Part shown: piece by piece, positions 1 through 7,837 of the stretch
Position numbering within the stretch: position 1 is the stretch's first letter
How the letters are laid out: the number at the start of each line of letters is the position of its first letter
DNA from: Clostridia bacterium
GTDB lineage: Bacteria; Bacillota; Clostridia; TANB77; CAG-508
Assembly (NCBI GenBank): GCA_900752335.1
Contig: CAADUZ010000037.1
Coordinates: 1 to 21,412 of the forward strand
Reading direction: 5' to 3'
Length of the DNA: 21,412 nt
The notes under the pieces: model-generated
Databases searched by the model: none
Seen by the model: only the letters and a program-made list of their open reading frames with translations
What the model was told of the DNA's origin: nothing
Translations under genes and position numbers: made by a program

Positions 1-1338
1 AACAATTTTGTCTATTTCACATTCTTTTGCATATTCTTCTAGTTCAGTTTTAAATTTATCAAAATTTTCTTTTTCTACTGTAACCCCAACTGCCATCGCA
101 TGTCCACCAAATTTATCAAGCTCATTACTACATTTCATTAAGGCTTCATGTAAATCAAATCCTGGAATACTTCTACCTGAACCCTTGCCTATATTTCCTT
201 CAAAACATACTAGAATTGATGGTTTAAAATACATATCAGTTACTTTTGAAGCAACAATTCCAATAATTCCATGATGCCAGCCTTCTCCTCCTACTATTAT
301 ACAAGCATTTTCCTTTTCTTCATTTTCAATTTTAGCAGTTGCCTCATCAAAAATTTGCTTTTCTATTGCTTGCCTTTCACTATTATATTCATTAAGCTTT
401 AGTGCAAGTTTTTTGGCTGTTTCGTAATCTTTTGAGAGAAACAAATCAAGAGCAACTTGTTCATCTCCCATTCGTCCACATGCATTTATACGAGGAGCAA
501 CGCCAAAAGAAATAGCTCCCGAATCTATTTCTTTAAACCCTGTTACTTCTAGTAAAGCCTTTAATCCTATATTTTTCGTTTGATTTACAAGCTTTAATCC
601 AAGTTTAGCAATAACTCTATTTTCGTCTATTAAAGGAACAATATCAGAAATAGTACCAATGCATACTATATCCAAGTATTTTAAATATTCCTTTTCCTCC
701 AAATTTAGGCTTATAGAAATTGCTTGTATTAGCTTAAACACAACCCCTACACCAGCTAACTGGTTAAATGGGTACTTACTATCTTTTCTTTTAGCATCAA
801 CTATTGCTAGTGCATTAGGAAGGCTTTGCCCCGGTTCATGGTGATCAGTAATTAGCACTTCCATGCCTAACGAATTTGCATAATCCACTTCGTCAATACC
901 CGAAATTCCACAGTCTACTGTTATAATTAACTTGTAACCATCATCATAAATCTTTTTAATAGCCTCTTTATTAAGTCCATAGCCCTCATCTAGTCTATTA
1001 GGAATATATGACGCAACCTGCAAGCCTCTCTCTTCCAAAAAATTCTTTAAAACAGTAATACTAGTAATACCATCGGCATCATAATCCCCATAAATCATTA
1101 TACTTTCTTGCTTTTTAATAGCCTCTAAAACCCTATTAACAGTTGCTTTCATATCTGGCATCAAAAAAGGATCATGAAAATCCTTCCTTGTAGGATTCAT
1201 AAATAAATTTATATCAGCTTCTTCAGTTAAATTTCTATTAATTAGCACACTAGCTAAAATCTCATTTAAATTATGTACTTTCATAAAATCCTGTAATACA
1301 TTCTCATCTATATCACAGCATTCCCACTTTTTATTCAT
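1..1338 (-). CDS. recJ: single-stranded-DNA-specific exonuclease RecJ (partial, C-terminus outside window)
   Basis: RecJ is a 5'-3' single-strand DNA exonuclease of the DHH phosphoesterase family that acts in recombination and repair. The frame is open from the ATG at 1338 to base 1, giving 446 codons, so the C-terminal part lies outside the window. Visible motifs are the metal-binding DYDADG (about residues 85-90), VDCGI (about 141-145), DHH in TDHHEPG (165-167), and the DHHA1-type GGEGWHHGIIGIVASK followed by GGHAMAVG. The start is supported by a GGGAG ribosome binding site seven to eight bases upstream. The next gene upstream, the membrane peptidase, ends 84 bases away. The intervening AT-rich DNA could hold a promoter, but I cannot define one. 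The gene is intact as far as it can be seen. Confidence 0.95.
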   Translation of the reverse strand, partial: MNKKWECCDIDENVLQDFMKVHNLNEILASVLINRNLTEEADINLFMNPTRKDFHDPFLMPDMKATVNRVLEAIKKQESIMIYGDYDADGITSITVLKNFLEERGLQVASYIPNRLDEGYGLNKEAIKKIYDDGYKLIITVDCGISGIDEVDYANSLGMEVLITDHHEPGQSLPNALAIVDAKRKDSKYPFNQLAGVGVVFKLIQAISISLNLEEKEYLKYLDIVCIGTISDIVPLIDENRVIAKLGLKLVNQTKNIGLKALLEVTGFKEIDSGAISFGVAPRINACGRMGDEQVALDLFLSKDYETAKKLALKLNEYNSERQAIEKQIFDEATAKIENEEKENACIIVGGEGWHHGIIGIVASKVTDMYFKPSILVCFEGNIGKGSGRSIPGFDLHEALMKCSNELDKFGGHAMAVGVTVEKENFDKFKTELEEYAKECEIDKIV

Positions 1339-1422
1339 GCAATTCTCCCAACTTTTCTTAAATTAACAATAATTAACAATATACTATATATTTTACTACA
1401 AAATAGCATTTTTTTAAAGTGT

Positions 1423-2124
1423 TTATAAAAAAAATACGCATAAGATAATAATTTTTATTGCTATTCCAAATATTAAATAAAAATTTGTAAATGGGATTCC
1501 TATTTTATTTAAATCTTGCATATTATCACATAACTTGTTTATGTCTTCGTCAGTTATCTCTTTATTTTCTTTTTGATATTCTAGCATATATTCTTTTGCT
1601 ACAAAAAACGCCTTTGTCATTGCATCATTTTCTAGATATGCTTTTACAATATAGCTCATTATTGACATTCCTATATATATTTGCACAAATACATATCCAT
1701 TTAATATTTTAAATAATGTTAATGGAATTGCAGCTAGAAAATATATCATTAAAATATTTGAAAATATAAAGTTGAATAGCAATATTTTTCTATTTTGTAT
1801 AGAATGTAAACATTCATGTGCTATTGTTTGTATTCTTGTAAATGTATCTTTTATGTTTGCTATTATTATCGTGTTTGATACAGCTATGTATAAACTTGTT
1901 TTAGTATTGCTTTCCTCTTCTATTTTCACTTTTTTATTGTTTAGCTTTTCTAAAACTGCTTCACATATCAATTTATTTTCTGGAAATTTATTTGCTATTT
2001 CGTTTAATTTTTTGTCGTATCCAATTTCTTTTATTCTTTTTATGTCTTTAATATGAAGGTTTAGTCCCATTTTTAATATTATTATTGATACTATTGTTAT
2101 TACTATAGTTATTAGATATTCCAT
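1423..2124 (-). CDS. membrane-bound HExxH zinc metallopeptidase-like protein (YugP-like)
   Basis: A 233-aa protein with an N-terminal membrane segment (residues 1-18), a soluble stretch, then HECLH at 103-107 inside TIAHECLHSIQ, two or three hydrophobic segments (about 113-138 and 142-162), and a last one at the C-terminus (about 212-233). HExxH followed by a downstream acidic residue in YLENDAMTKAF (Glu165) is the gluzincin arrangement and resembles the Zn_peptidase_2/YugP family, where the third ligand also sits in an E-x-x-A helix. The family assignment is by eye and is the uncertain part; a membrane metalloprotease is fairly safe. An AGGAG ribosome binding site precedes the ATG at 2124. 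It appears monocistronic, since a hairpin at 2160-2196 ends the upstream operon. The substrate is unknown. Confidence 0.6.
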   Translation of the reverse strand: MEYLITIVITIVSIIILKMGLNLHIKDIKRIKEIGYDKKLNEIANKFPENKLICEAVLEKLNNKKVKIEEESNTKTSLYIAVSNTIIIANIKDTFTRIQTIAHECLHSIQNRKILLFNFIFSNILMIYFLAAIPLTLFKILNGYVFVQIYIGMSIMSYIVKAYLENDAMTKAFFVAKEYMLEYQKENKEITDEDINKLCDNMQDLNKIGIPFTNFYLIFGIAIKIIILCVFFL

Positions 2125-2159
2125 TTATATTTCTCCTAACAATATATTTTTTACATAAA

Positions 2160-2196
2160 AAGCTTTTGGTATACTATATAAGCATATCAAAAGCTT
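2160..2196 (-). terminator. terminator of the glycosyltransferase-ylbF operon
   Basis: Inverted repeat of 13 bp (2160-2172 with 2184-2196; one G-U pair) and an 11-base loop. Read on the minus strand, the stem is followed at once by TTTTATG. It lies downstream of ylbF and upstream of the metallopeptidase gene. Confidence 0.7.
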
Positions 2197-2247
2197 GAAT
2201 AACTACATTTTCCACATATTATCGACACTATTATATTTATTTAATAA

Positions 2248-2580
2248 TTAGAGTACATCTCTTATTGCTTCGGCTATAATCTTATTTACGTCTGCTATCA
2301 TAACATTAAACTTGACTTCTAAATCGAAGAAATTTTTTATTTGTTCATCTTGTACTAACATTGTATACATTTCTTCTAATTTTTTTGTTTTTTCTTCGTC
2401 TCTTTTTTCTCCAGTATATTGCATAAGTTGAACTTCATAACGAAGTCTTTCAAAATCTTCAATTTTCTTTTTTGACTCTGGATTAGCCATAATTTCGTCT
2501 TTTAATTTTTTATATGATTTATATTCTTCTGACTCTTGAATTTCTTTTGCTAATCTGTTAGCAGTATCATAAACGTTCAT
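2248..2580 (-). CDS. YlbF/YmcA family protein
   Basis: A 110-aa, almost wholly helical, highly charged protein matching the Com_YlbF family in size and pattern: an N-terminal helix with AxxLAKEIQESEEYKxYKKLKDEI, then NPESKKKIEDFERLRYEVQ, and a C-terminal helix ending in VNKIIAEAI. In Bacillus subtilis YlbF, YmcA and YaaT form a complex that works with RNase Y in mRNA maturation and affects competence, sporulation and biofilm formation. Which paralogue this is cannot be decided from the sequence alone. It is the second gene of a pair, 30 bases after the glycosyltransferase stop, with an AGAGGA ribosome binding site before the ATG at 2580. A terminator follows. Confidence 0.82.
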   Translation of the reverse strand: MNVYDTANRLAKEIQESEEYKSYKKLKDEIMANPESKKKIEDFERLRYEVQLMQYTGEKRDEEKTKKLEEMYTMLVQDEQIKNFFDLEVKFNVMIADVNKIIAEAIRDVL

Positions 2581-2610
2581 AGTATTCCTCTTTTCAAATT
2601 ATATTTATAC

Positions 2611-3903
2611 CTACGCATATGCGTGTTTCTTTTTGAATGATAGTAGGTTTGTTATTTCTTTTTCCGTATTCTTGGCTTTTGCTGCTTTTTTTGCTTTTTC
2701 TTGTTCTATTTGCTCTGCTTGTCTTTCTGCCATTGTCTTGCAAATTGCTTTTTCATATATATAATGTGTTTCTTGTGCTATTTTATTCCAATTAAATTCT
2801 TCTTTTACTTTTGCTTTTGCTCTTTTTGCTACATTTGCTGCAAGCCCTGCGTCGAATAATAAACTTAATACCGAATCTGCTATTGAGTTTGGATTTCCTG
2901 CGTAGCTTTTCATTCCGTCTACTCTATGTTCCACTATTTCGTTTAATCCTCCAATATCAGATACTACTGTTGGAACTCCTGCTAGCATTGCTTCTAATGC
3001 TACTATTCCAAATGGTTCGTACGTACTTGGGAATACTGCTACGTCTGCACATTTATACATTTTTTGGACTTGCTTTGAATTTAAATATCCTGTGAAATAT
3101 ACTTTGCTTGAAAGTCCCATATTTTCTGCTTGCGCTTTTAGTTCGTCTAACATTCCACCTTTTCCTGCAATTATTAGTTTAGCATCATGATAATTTTCAA
3201 GTATTTTTGGCATTGCTGAAATTAAATGTTGCACACCTTTTTCATATACTAGTCTTCCCATGTATAATATGATTTTTTCGTTATCCATTGCATACTGTCT
3301 TCTAAAATCATAATCTCTATCTATTCCTGTGAAATTATTTAGATTTATTCCATTTGGTACTACATTTATTTTATCAAAAGGAAGTCCAAATAGACCTTGT
3401 ACATGTCCTTTCATGTAGTTACTATTTACTATTACTTCTGTTGATTCATATGTTAAAAGCCATTCTGTGTCATTTATATATCTTTGCGTTTCGTCATGTA
3501 TTCCTGAATTTCTTCCTGATTCTGTTGCATGTATTGTAGATACAACTGGTATATCAAATGAATTTTTTAGTGTTTTGGCTGCATTCGCAACTAACCAGTC
3601 ATGCGCATGTATTACGTCAAATTTTCCCTTTTTATTCATTACTTCTGTAGCTTTCGCGATTAAATTAAAATTAAGTTGCATAATCCAGTCTATAAAGTTG
3701 TTTGGGTGTATCATATAATTATCTACTCTGTATACCTCTACACCTTTATCGTTTTCATAATATGGTGTATCTCCATCTTTATATGTTACTACTGTAACTT
3801 CGTGTCCATCTTTTATTAATCTTTTGGATAAATCGTGTACTACTCTTGCAATTCCGCCAACAATTCTTGGTGGATATTCCCATGTAAGCATTAATATTTT
3901 CAT
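2611..3903 (-). CDS. glycosyltransferase family 4 / starch-synthase-like
   Basis: A 430-aa GT-B fold enzyme, probably cytoplasmic. The N-terminal domain begins MKILMLTWEYPPRIVGGIARVV, the glycine-rich acceptor loop of GT4/GT5 enzymes, with HAHDW and STIHATESGR further on. The C-terminal nucleotide-sugar domain has YMGRLVYEKGVQHL and the E-x7-E signature in YEPFGIVALEAMLAGVPTV. The last 35 residues are a lysine/alanine/glutamate-rich tail outside the usual fold. The resemblance is to glycogen/starch-synthase-like family 4 enzymes; the exact donor and acceptor cannot be read. I chose the ATG at 3903 over a TTG at 3909 because the AAAGGGG ribosome binding site at 3913-3919 is then nine bases away instead of three. 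It is first in a two-gene operon with ylbF. Confidence 0.85.
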   Translation of the reverse strand: MKILMLTWEYPPRIVGGIARVVHDLSKRLIKDGHEVTVVTYKDGDTPYYENDKGVEVYRVDNYMIHPNNFIDWIMQLNFNLIAKATEVMNKKGKFDVIHAHDWLVANAAKTLKNSFDIPVVSTIHATESGRNSGIHDETQRYINDTEWLLTYESTEVIVNSNYMKGHVQGLFGLPFDKINVVPNGINLNNFTGIDRDYDFRRQYAMDNEKIILYMGRLVYEKGVQHLISAMPKILENYHDAKLIIAGKGGMLDELKAQAENMGLSSKVYFTGYLNSKQVQKMYKCADVAVFPSTYEPFGIVALEAMLAGVPTVVSDIGGLNEIVEHRVDGMKSYAGNPNSIADSVLSLLFDAGLAANVAKRAKAKVKEEFNWNKIAQETHYIYEKAICKTMAERQAEQIEQEKAKKAAKAKNTEKEITNLLSFKKKHAYA

Positions 3904-3957
3904 TGGCAATAGCCCCTTTCAATTTTTTCTTTTGATTTCTCATTTTTTAGTAAATAT

Positions 3958-3986
3958 ATTGTATACAAAATTATGCTAAAAGTAAA
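3958..3986 (-). promoter_or_regulatory. promoter of the glycosyltransferase-ylbF operon
   Basis: On the minus strand, TTTACT (3981-3986), a 17-base spacer, then TACAAT (3958-3963). It lies about 55 bases upstream of the glycosyltransferase ATG. No other candidate in this gap fits as well. Confidence 0.65.
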
Positions 3987-4022
3987 CATTTTTAGATAAA
4001 TTTTTTAAGATTTTTAAAACAG

Positions 4023-4051
4023 TTGATAATAACTTTAAAATATAGTATAAT
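4023..4051 (+). promoter_or_regulatory. tmRNA promoter
   Basis: TTGATA (4023-4028), 17-base spacer, perfect TATAAT (4046-4051), 14 bases before the mature tmRNA 5' end. A near-consensus sigma-A promoter, as expected for an abundant stable RNA. Confidence 0.85.
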
Positions 4052-4065
4052 ATATATTGTTACTT

Positions 4066-4426
4066 GGGGATGCATTTGGTTTCGACAGTAACTTTGAAGT
4101 ACGAATAGCGAGTAGTGGATGGTCGCTTCGGCCACTATAAAAAAGCGAAATTTAAAAATAAACGCTGATAATAATAGAGAATTAGCATACGCTGCTTAAG
4201 ATTAGCGGCACGTCTTACTTTAATTGCCTACGGTTAGAGATAAGGCGACAAATTAGTAGGAAACAAATTTATTCTGTGCCATAAGAATAAAGGGTAATTA
4301 ATTGGCTACCTAAATTTTAAATTTGTTTGTTAATTTACTTTTAGGGAATTCTTTAACAAACTGCACTCGGAGAAGTTTGTATGGATTGGTTATTGGAAAG
4401 GAGTTCGACTCTCCTCATCTCCACCA
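4066..4426 (+). ncRNA. ssrA: transfer-messenger RNA (tmRNA)
   Basis: tmRNA rescues stalled ribosomes and tags the unfinished protein for proteolysis. The 5' end GGGGATGCATTTGGTTTCGAC and the 3' end GGTTCGACTCTCC...CATCTCCACCA give the tRNA-like domain. The acceptor stem GGGGATG (4066-4072) pairs with CATCTCC (4416-4422), followed by discriminator A4423 and encoded CCA (4424-4426). The T arm is GGAG-TTCGACT-CTCC. The tag reading frame starts at GCT 4164 and ends at TAA 4197-4199, encoding ADNNRELAYAA, with a hydrophobic alanine-rich end of the type recognised by ClpXP/ClpAP. The rest (about 4200-4375) should hold pseudoknots. Length is 361 nt, normal for a one-piece bacterial tmRNA. Confidence 0.96.
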
Positions 4427-4453
4427 AAAAAATTGATTTTTTATTCATACATA

Positions 4454-4483
4454 TTGACTATTTACACATTTCTATGATATAAA
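4454..4483 (+). promoter_or_regulatory. tRNA-Glu promoter
   Basis: TTGACT (4454-4459), 18-base spacer, TATAAA (4478-4483), 18 bases before the tRNA 5' end. It suggests that the tRNA is transcribed independently of tmRNA, though no strong terminator lies between them. Confidence 0.6.
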
Positions 4484-4501
4484 TATGTATGCAAATTATT
4501 T

Positions 4502-4576
4502 GGCCCCTTGGTCAAGCGGTTAAGACGCAGCCCTCTCAAGGCTGAATCATGGGTTCGATTCCCGTAGGGGTCACCA
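4502..4576 (+). tRNA. tRNA-Glu (anticodon CUC)
   Basis: Complete cloverleaf with encoded CCA: acceptor GGCCCCT pairs with AGGGGTC (one G-U), D arm GTC...GAC, anticodon stem CAGCC/GGCTG with loop CTCTCAA, T arm GGGTTCGATTCCC. The anticodon at 4535-4537 is CTC, which reads GAG. The body is the usual Firmicutes tRNA-Glu. In such an AT-rich genome the UUC isoacceptor must exist elsewhere, so this is an additional GAG-specific species. Confidence 0.95.
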
Positions 4577-4583
4577 AAATTGT

Positions 4584-4623
4584 AAGACCTAGAAATGCTT
4601 ATTTTTCAAGCTTTCTAGGTCTT
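4584..4623 (+). terminator. terminator of the tmRNA/tRNA-Glu unit
   Basis: A 12-bp perfect stem (4584-4595 with 4612-4623), continued by GCTT/AAGC after a one-base bulge, with a 7-base loop, then TTATTTTG on the plus strand. It lies between the convergent tRNA-Glu and mrnC genes and may also stop mrnC transcription. Confidence 0.8.
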
Positions 4624-4662
4624 TTATTTTGTAAAACTGATGCAGTAGTGATGCAATAGATT

Positions 4663-5073
4663 TTATGATTTTTTCTCTTCTACACAAAGTTCCAATATTT
4701 CTTTTAATCTCTCATCCTGTTTTGTTAAATACAAATATCCTATTAATGCTTCGAATCCTGTAGAATACATATACTCTTGTACTGTAGCGTTTTTAGGTAA
4801 ATGATGGTTCTCTGCGTTTCTTCCTCTTTTTACGATTTCTTGCTCTTCCTCTGTTAGACTTTGCTTTATTTTTTCTAGTATTTTTGCTTGTGCGCCTGCT
4901 TTTACATATTTTATTGCTTCTATATGTAATTTATGTGGTTTTAATTTCGTTGTATTTATTAAGTACTGTCTTATGTATAACTCGTAAACGCTATCACCTA
5001 TATATGCCCAAGTAAGTGGCGACATTGTATTTACTTCTGATACGTTTTCTGGTCTTTCTATTATTTCTATCAT
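4663..5073 (-). CDS. mrnC: Mini-ribonuclease 3 (Mini-III)
   Basis: A 136-aa protein consisting only of the RNase III catalytic domain, without a double-stranded-RNA-binding domain, as in Bacillus MrnC (YazC), which matures 23S rRNA ends. Visible signatures are LTWAYIGDSVYELYIR, with the catalytic Asp27 equivalent of the RNase III signature, RGRNA, and FEALIGYLYL with Glu108 as the second metal ligand. A GGAAGG ribosome binding site precedes the ATG at 5073. The gene follows rbgA by 74 bases, so the two ribosome-biogenesis functions are probably co-transcribed. The usual neighbours in other Firmicutes (cysS, rlmB) are not here. Confidence 0.93.
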   Translation of the reverse strand: MIEIIERPENVSEVNTMSPLTWAYIGDSVYELYIRQYLINTTKLKPHKLHIEAIKYVKAGAQAKILEKIKQSLTEEEQEIVKRGRNAENHHLPKNATVQEYMYSTGFEALIGYLYLTKQDERLKEILELCVEEKKS

Positions 5074-5147
5074 TTTTATTCCTTCCTAATTCTTTATCTA
5101 GCCTTCTTATTTATTTTTTAACGTTTTTATGTTTAAAAAATATTATT

Positions 5148-6038
5148 TTAATTCTTAACTTCTTCTAACGTTATTCTTCCTATTTTTCCGCTTCTAAAAT
5201 CATCTAATATAATTCTTGAAACTTTTTCTATATCTACTTCTCCACCTGAAATTAGTGCTCCTCTTTTCTTACCTATTAGTTTCATGATTTCATATATTTT
5301 TTCGTTTTCTTCTATATCTAGGTCAAGTATCTCGTCTATTTCATTTGTATTTAGTTTGTATCTATTTAATAATTTATCCATATATTTATTCAAAAGGAAT
5401 CTAATCAAATTAAAGCTAACCTCTATTATTTCAATTACTTCGTCCTTTATACTTCCAGTATATGATAAATTTAAAGCAACTTCTTCACTTTCAAATTTAG
5501 GCCATAATATTCCTGGTGTATCAAGTAACTCTATATTTTGATTAATTCGTATCCACTGCTTTTGTCTAGTTACACCTGGCTTATTGCCAACTGTAGCCAC
5601 AGTCTTTTTAGATATACGATTTATAAAAGAAGATTTTCCTACGTTTGGTATTCCGAGTACCATAACTCTAATAGATTTTCCAATTCTGCCTTTTTCGTCA
5701 TATTGTTTTTTCCCACTATTATATACCTCTTCAATTTTTTCTATTGCCTTATTTATACCTTCTCCAGTATTTGAATTTACCAAAACTGCTTCTATTCCAT
5801 TTGCTTTAAAATATTCTATCCACTTTCTATTTTGATTTTCATCAGCTAAATCATATTTGTTTAATATGATTAGTTTTTTCTTGTTTTTAGTGTATTCTCC
5901 AATATCTGGATTTCTACTAGATATTGGTATTCTAGCATCTAATATTTCTATTACGACGTCTATTAGTTTTAAGTCTTCTATAATTTGCCTTTTCGTTTTT
6001 GCCATGTGACCTGGATACCAGTTAATATTAGTTTTCAT
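5148..6038 (-). CDS. rbgA: ribosome biogenesis GTPase A (RbgA/YlqF)
   Basis: A circularly permuted GTPase needed for late assembly of the 50S subunit. The order is diagnostic: the N-terminal WYPGHMAKTKRQI, then G4 (NKYDL), G5-like SNTGEG, and only afterwards G1 (GIPNVGKSS) and G3 (DTPGI), followed by an all-helical C-terminal domain. Length is 296 aa from the ATG at 6038. I prefer this start to an in-frame start at 6062 because AGGAAG (6046-6051) is seven bases upstream and the protein then begins just before the conserved motif. mrnC lies downstream in the same direction. Confidence 0.94.
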   Translation of the reverse strand: MKTNINWYPGHMAKTKRQIIEDLKLIDVVIEILDARIPISSRNPDIGEYTKNKKKLIILNKYDLADENQNRKWIEYFKANGIEAVLVNSNTGEGINKAIEKIEEVYNSGKKQYDEKGRIGKSIRVMVLGIPNVGKSSFINRISKKTVATVGNKPGVTRQKQWIRINQNIELLDTPGILWPKFESEEVALNLSYTGSIKDEVIEIIEVSFNLIRFLLNKYMDKLLNRYKLNTNEIDEILDLDIEENEKIYEIMKLIGKKRGALISGGEVDIEKVSRIILDDFRSGKIGRITLEEVKN

Positions 6039-6067
6039 ACATTCACTTCCTATCTTTAACAAACACT

Positions 6068-6090
6068 ACCCTCCCAATTTATGGGAGGGT
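6068..6090 (-). terminator. hairpin between the membrane-protein gene and rbgA
   Basis: ACCCTCCC (6068-6075) pairs with GGGAGGGT (6083-6090) around a 7-base loop, a very GC-rich stem for this genome. On the minus strand it is followed by AGTGTTTGTT, so it can act as a terminator for the gene at 6102-6575 or as an attenuator in front of rbgA. The T-tract is imperfect. Confidence 0.6.
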
Positions 6091-6101
6091 GCAAGATTTA
6101 T

Positions 6102-6575
6102 TTACAATGTTCTATAATTATTCTTATCTGCTCTTTCGTCTAATTTTCTATCATAATCTTTGTTTTTATAAAACCAGTCTGTTTTCTTATCTGTTGGATG
6201 GGCTTTTCTGTTTTTGTCTAGTAATACGTCAAATAGGGCAGCTATTGGTAAAACTAATGCAAAAAATTCAAATAGTATGCTCATGTATAGTGTTGTGTCA
6301 AGCGTCTTATCTATTAATTGCATAAAATGAGTTACAAATGCTGGTCCATAATACATGAAGTGTGCTATTAAATATATTACTGCTGCTAATAATTTTCTTT
6401 TTATCATAAAGCATATACATATAAATGTTATGAAAAGAAGTGCTATTTCCATTGCCATATTACTTGGAACAAACATAAACTCAATTCCTATTGAAGCTAG
6501 CGTAGTTCCTACTAGTCTGAATCCCCAAAACATAAATGCAAACATTGCTATTAACCAACTTGAAAAATTTTTCAT
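6102..6575 (-). CDS. small integral membrane protein of unknown function
   Basis: A 157-aa protein with four predicted membrane segments (about residues 5-22, 38-58, 60-78 and 90-120) and a charged C-terminal tail of about 40 residues rich in Lys, Asp and Arg. I do not recognise a family and see no catalytic motif. An AGGAGG ribosome binding site precedes the ATG at 6575. A promoter-like TTGTAA (6627-6632), 16 bases, TAAAAT (6605-6610) lies upstream, and a GC-rich hairpin follows the stop, so it probably forms its own transcription unit between the yrzB operon and rbgA. Confidence 0.75.
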   Translation of the reverse strand: MKNFSSWLIAMFAFMFWGFRLVGTTLASIGIEFMFVPSNMAMEIALLFITFICICFMIKRKLLAAVIYLIAHFMYYGPAFVTHFMQLIDKTLDTTLYMSILFEFFALVLPIAALFDVLLDKNRKAHPTDKKTDWFYKNKDYDRKLDERADKNNYRTL

Positions 6576-6604
6576 ATGTAAATTTCCTCCTTAAATATAA
6601 ATAT

Positions 6605-6632
6605 ATTTTAACATATTTTGCACAGATTACAA
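6605..6632 (-). promoter_or_regulatory. possible promoter of the 6102-6575 membrane-protein gene
   Basis: On the minus strand, TTGTAA (6627-6632), 16-base spacer, TAAAAT (6605-6610), about 30 bases before the ATG. It is moderately close to consensus and lies after the upstream operon's terminator. Confidence 0.45.
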
Positions 6633-6693
6633 GACTTTTGTTAGATTTTGTTGTTCGTTAATTTAAATTTTAAATAGATACTTAAACAGATAA

Positions 6694-6725
6694 AAGAAGA
6701 ATACTGCTTTTCAAGTATTCTTCTT
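6694..6725 (-). terminator. terminator of the ireB-ruvX-yrzB operon
   Basis: A perfect 12-bp stem (6694-6705 with 6714-6725) with an 8-base loop; on the minus strand the stem ends in CTT followed by TTATCTG. It lies 27 bases after the yrzB stop codon. Confidence 0.8.
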
Positions 6726-6751
6726 GGTCTTAAATATTTTATTAACTTACA

Positions 6752-7069
6752 TTATTCGTCTATGAAGTTGAATTCGTCTTTGAATTTTTCTTTGAAGATT
6801 TCAAATACATTGTGTAATACTTCTTCGTCTTCTACGCTTACATAAGATTCTTCGTCTTCTGAATCTGTATCTTCTAATTTTAAGATTACAACTTCGTCAG
6901 CTTCGTCTTCGTCATTTGGTAATAGTACTACATATTCTTCTCCGTCATATTCGATTAAGTCTAAAAATTCAAATTCAATTTCTTCACCATTTTCGTCATT
7001 TAGTACTATTATATTATCTAATTCCTCTCCTTCTTGATTGTTTGGAACATTGTTTACATCTTCACTCAT
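6752..7069 (-). CDS. yrzB: DUF1292 acidic protein (YrzB family)
   Basis: A 105-aa very acidic protein of the DUF1292 family. The core is NIIVLNDENGEEIEFEFLDLIEYDGEEYVVLLP, a predicted small beta structure, followed by an Asp/Glu-rich stretch and a C-terminal helix EVLHNVFEIFKEKF. Function is unknown in any organism I know of. The order ireB-ruvX-yrzB matches yrzL-yrrK-yrzB of Bacillus subtilis, which supports the name. An AAAGGAGA ribosome binding site precedes the ATG. It is the last gene of the operon, before a strong terminator. Confidence 0.88.
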   Translation of the reverse strand: MSEDVNNVPNNQEGEELDNIIVLNDENGEEIEFEFLDLIEYDGEEYVVLLPNDEDEADEVVILKLEDTDSEDEESYVSVEDEEVLHNVFEIFKEKFKDEFNFIDE

Positions 7070-7124
7070 TACTATATTCTCCTTTCAAATATATTATTTA
7101 TTTTTTAAAATTAAAATCTGTTTA

Positions 7125-7574
7125 TTATGAATTTTTCTTTTGCTCTTCATTTTTGATTTTATTCATATATGTTTCTAATATATATACTGCAGAGATTGTA
7201 TCTACAATATTTCTTTTTTCATGTTTATTTATATTTAGATAATTCATTGTCCTATGGGCTGCTACAGTAGTTAGTCTTTCATCTACTTCTTCTATTTTTA
7301 CCTTGTTAAATTTACATTTAAGTTTATGAACAAATTTTTCGGTAATTTCTACTCTTTCTGATTTTGTACCATTCATATTAATTGGTAATCCAATAACAAT
7401 AGTATCTATCTGGTATTCGCCAAAAATTTCTTCCAACCTTTTTAGTACTACTTTGTCATTACCATTATGGTGTATTGTTTCTAACCCTTGTGCTGTTATG
7501 CCTAGTTCGTCTGTTATAGCTAGTCCTACTCTACTATCCCCATAGTCTATTCCTAATTTCCTCATTTTATTCAT
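7125..7574 (-). CDS. ruvX: RuvX/YqgF family RNase H-like nuclease (putative pre-16S rRNA nuclease / Holliday junction resolvase)
   Basis: A 149-aa protein of the RNase H fold. LGIDYGDSRVGLAITDELG near the N-terminus carries the first catalytic Asp, IVIGLPINMNGTKSE the central strand, VDERLTT the Glu, and NIVDTISAVYILETYM the last Asp. The family is essential in many bacteria and has been linked to 16S rRNA 5' maturation and to Holliday junction resolution. The ATG at 7574 overlaps the ireB stop (ATGAATAA), a sign of translational coupling. A second ATG three codons on, at 7565, is possible. Confidence 0.93.
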   Translation of the reverse strand: MNKMRKLGIDYGDSRVGLAITDELGITAQGLETIHHNGNDKVVLKRLEEIFGEYQIDTIVIGLPINMNGTKSERVEITEKFVHKLKCKFNKVKIEEVDERLTTVAAHRTMNYLNINKHEKRNIVDTISAVYILETYMNKIKNEEQKKNS

Positions 7575-7824
7575 CTAATCCTATATAATTTTTAACCATT
7601 CTTTCTAATAGTTCATCTCTTTCGATTTGTCTAATTAGATTTCTTGCGTTATTATGACTTGTTATATAAGTAGGGTCTCCTGATAGAATGTATCCTACAA
7701 TTTGATTTATCGGATTATATCCTTTTTCCTGTAAAGCATTATATACTTCTTTAAGTATTTCTCTTGCTTTAACACTTTTATCCTTTTCAACTTTAAAGCT
7801 TACTGTTTCATCCATCATTGACAT
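7567..7824 (-). CDS. ireB: IreB family regulatory phosphoprotein (DUF965, YrzL)
   Basis: An 85-aa protein of the IreB/DUF965 family. The N-terminal MSMMDETVSFKVEKD carries the threonine region that the kinase IreK phosphorylates in Enterococcus faecalis, where IreB affects cephalosporin resistance. It continues with VYNALQEKGYNPINQIVGYILSGDPTYITSHNNARNLIRQIERDELLERMVKNY, the conserved core. I chose the ATG at 7824, not an in-frame start at 7848, because a full AAGGAGGT (7832-7839) lies seven bases upstream and the protein then has the family length. It overlaps ruvX by eight bases. Confidence 0.93.
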   Translation of the reverse strand: MSMMDETVSFKVEKDKSVKAREILKEVYNALQEKGYNPINQIVGYILSGDPTYITSHNNARNLIRQIERDELLERMVKNYIGLDE

Positions 7825-7837
7825 TTTACATACCTCC

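Noticed and set aside
4427..4450. Terminator directly after tmRNA
   Set aside because: Only an A-run and a T-run with a few possible A-T pairs; too weak compared with the hairpin after tRNA-Glu.
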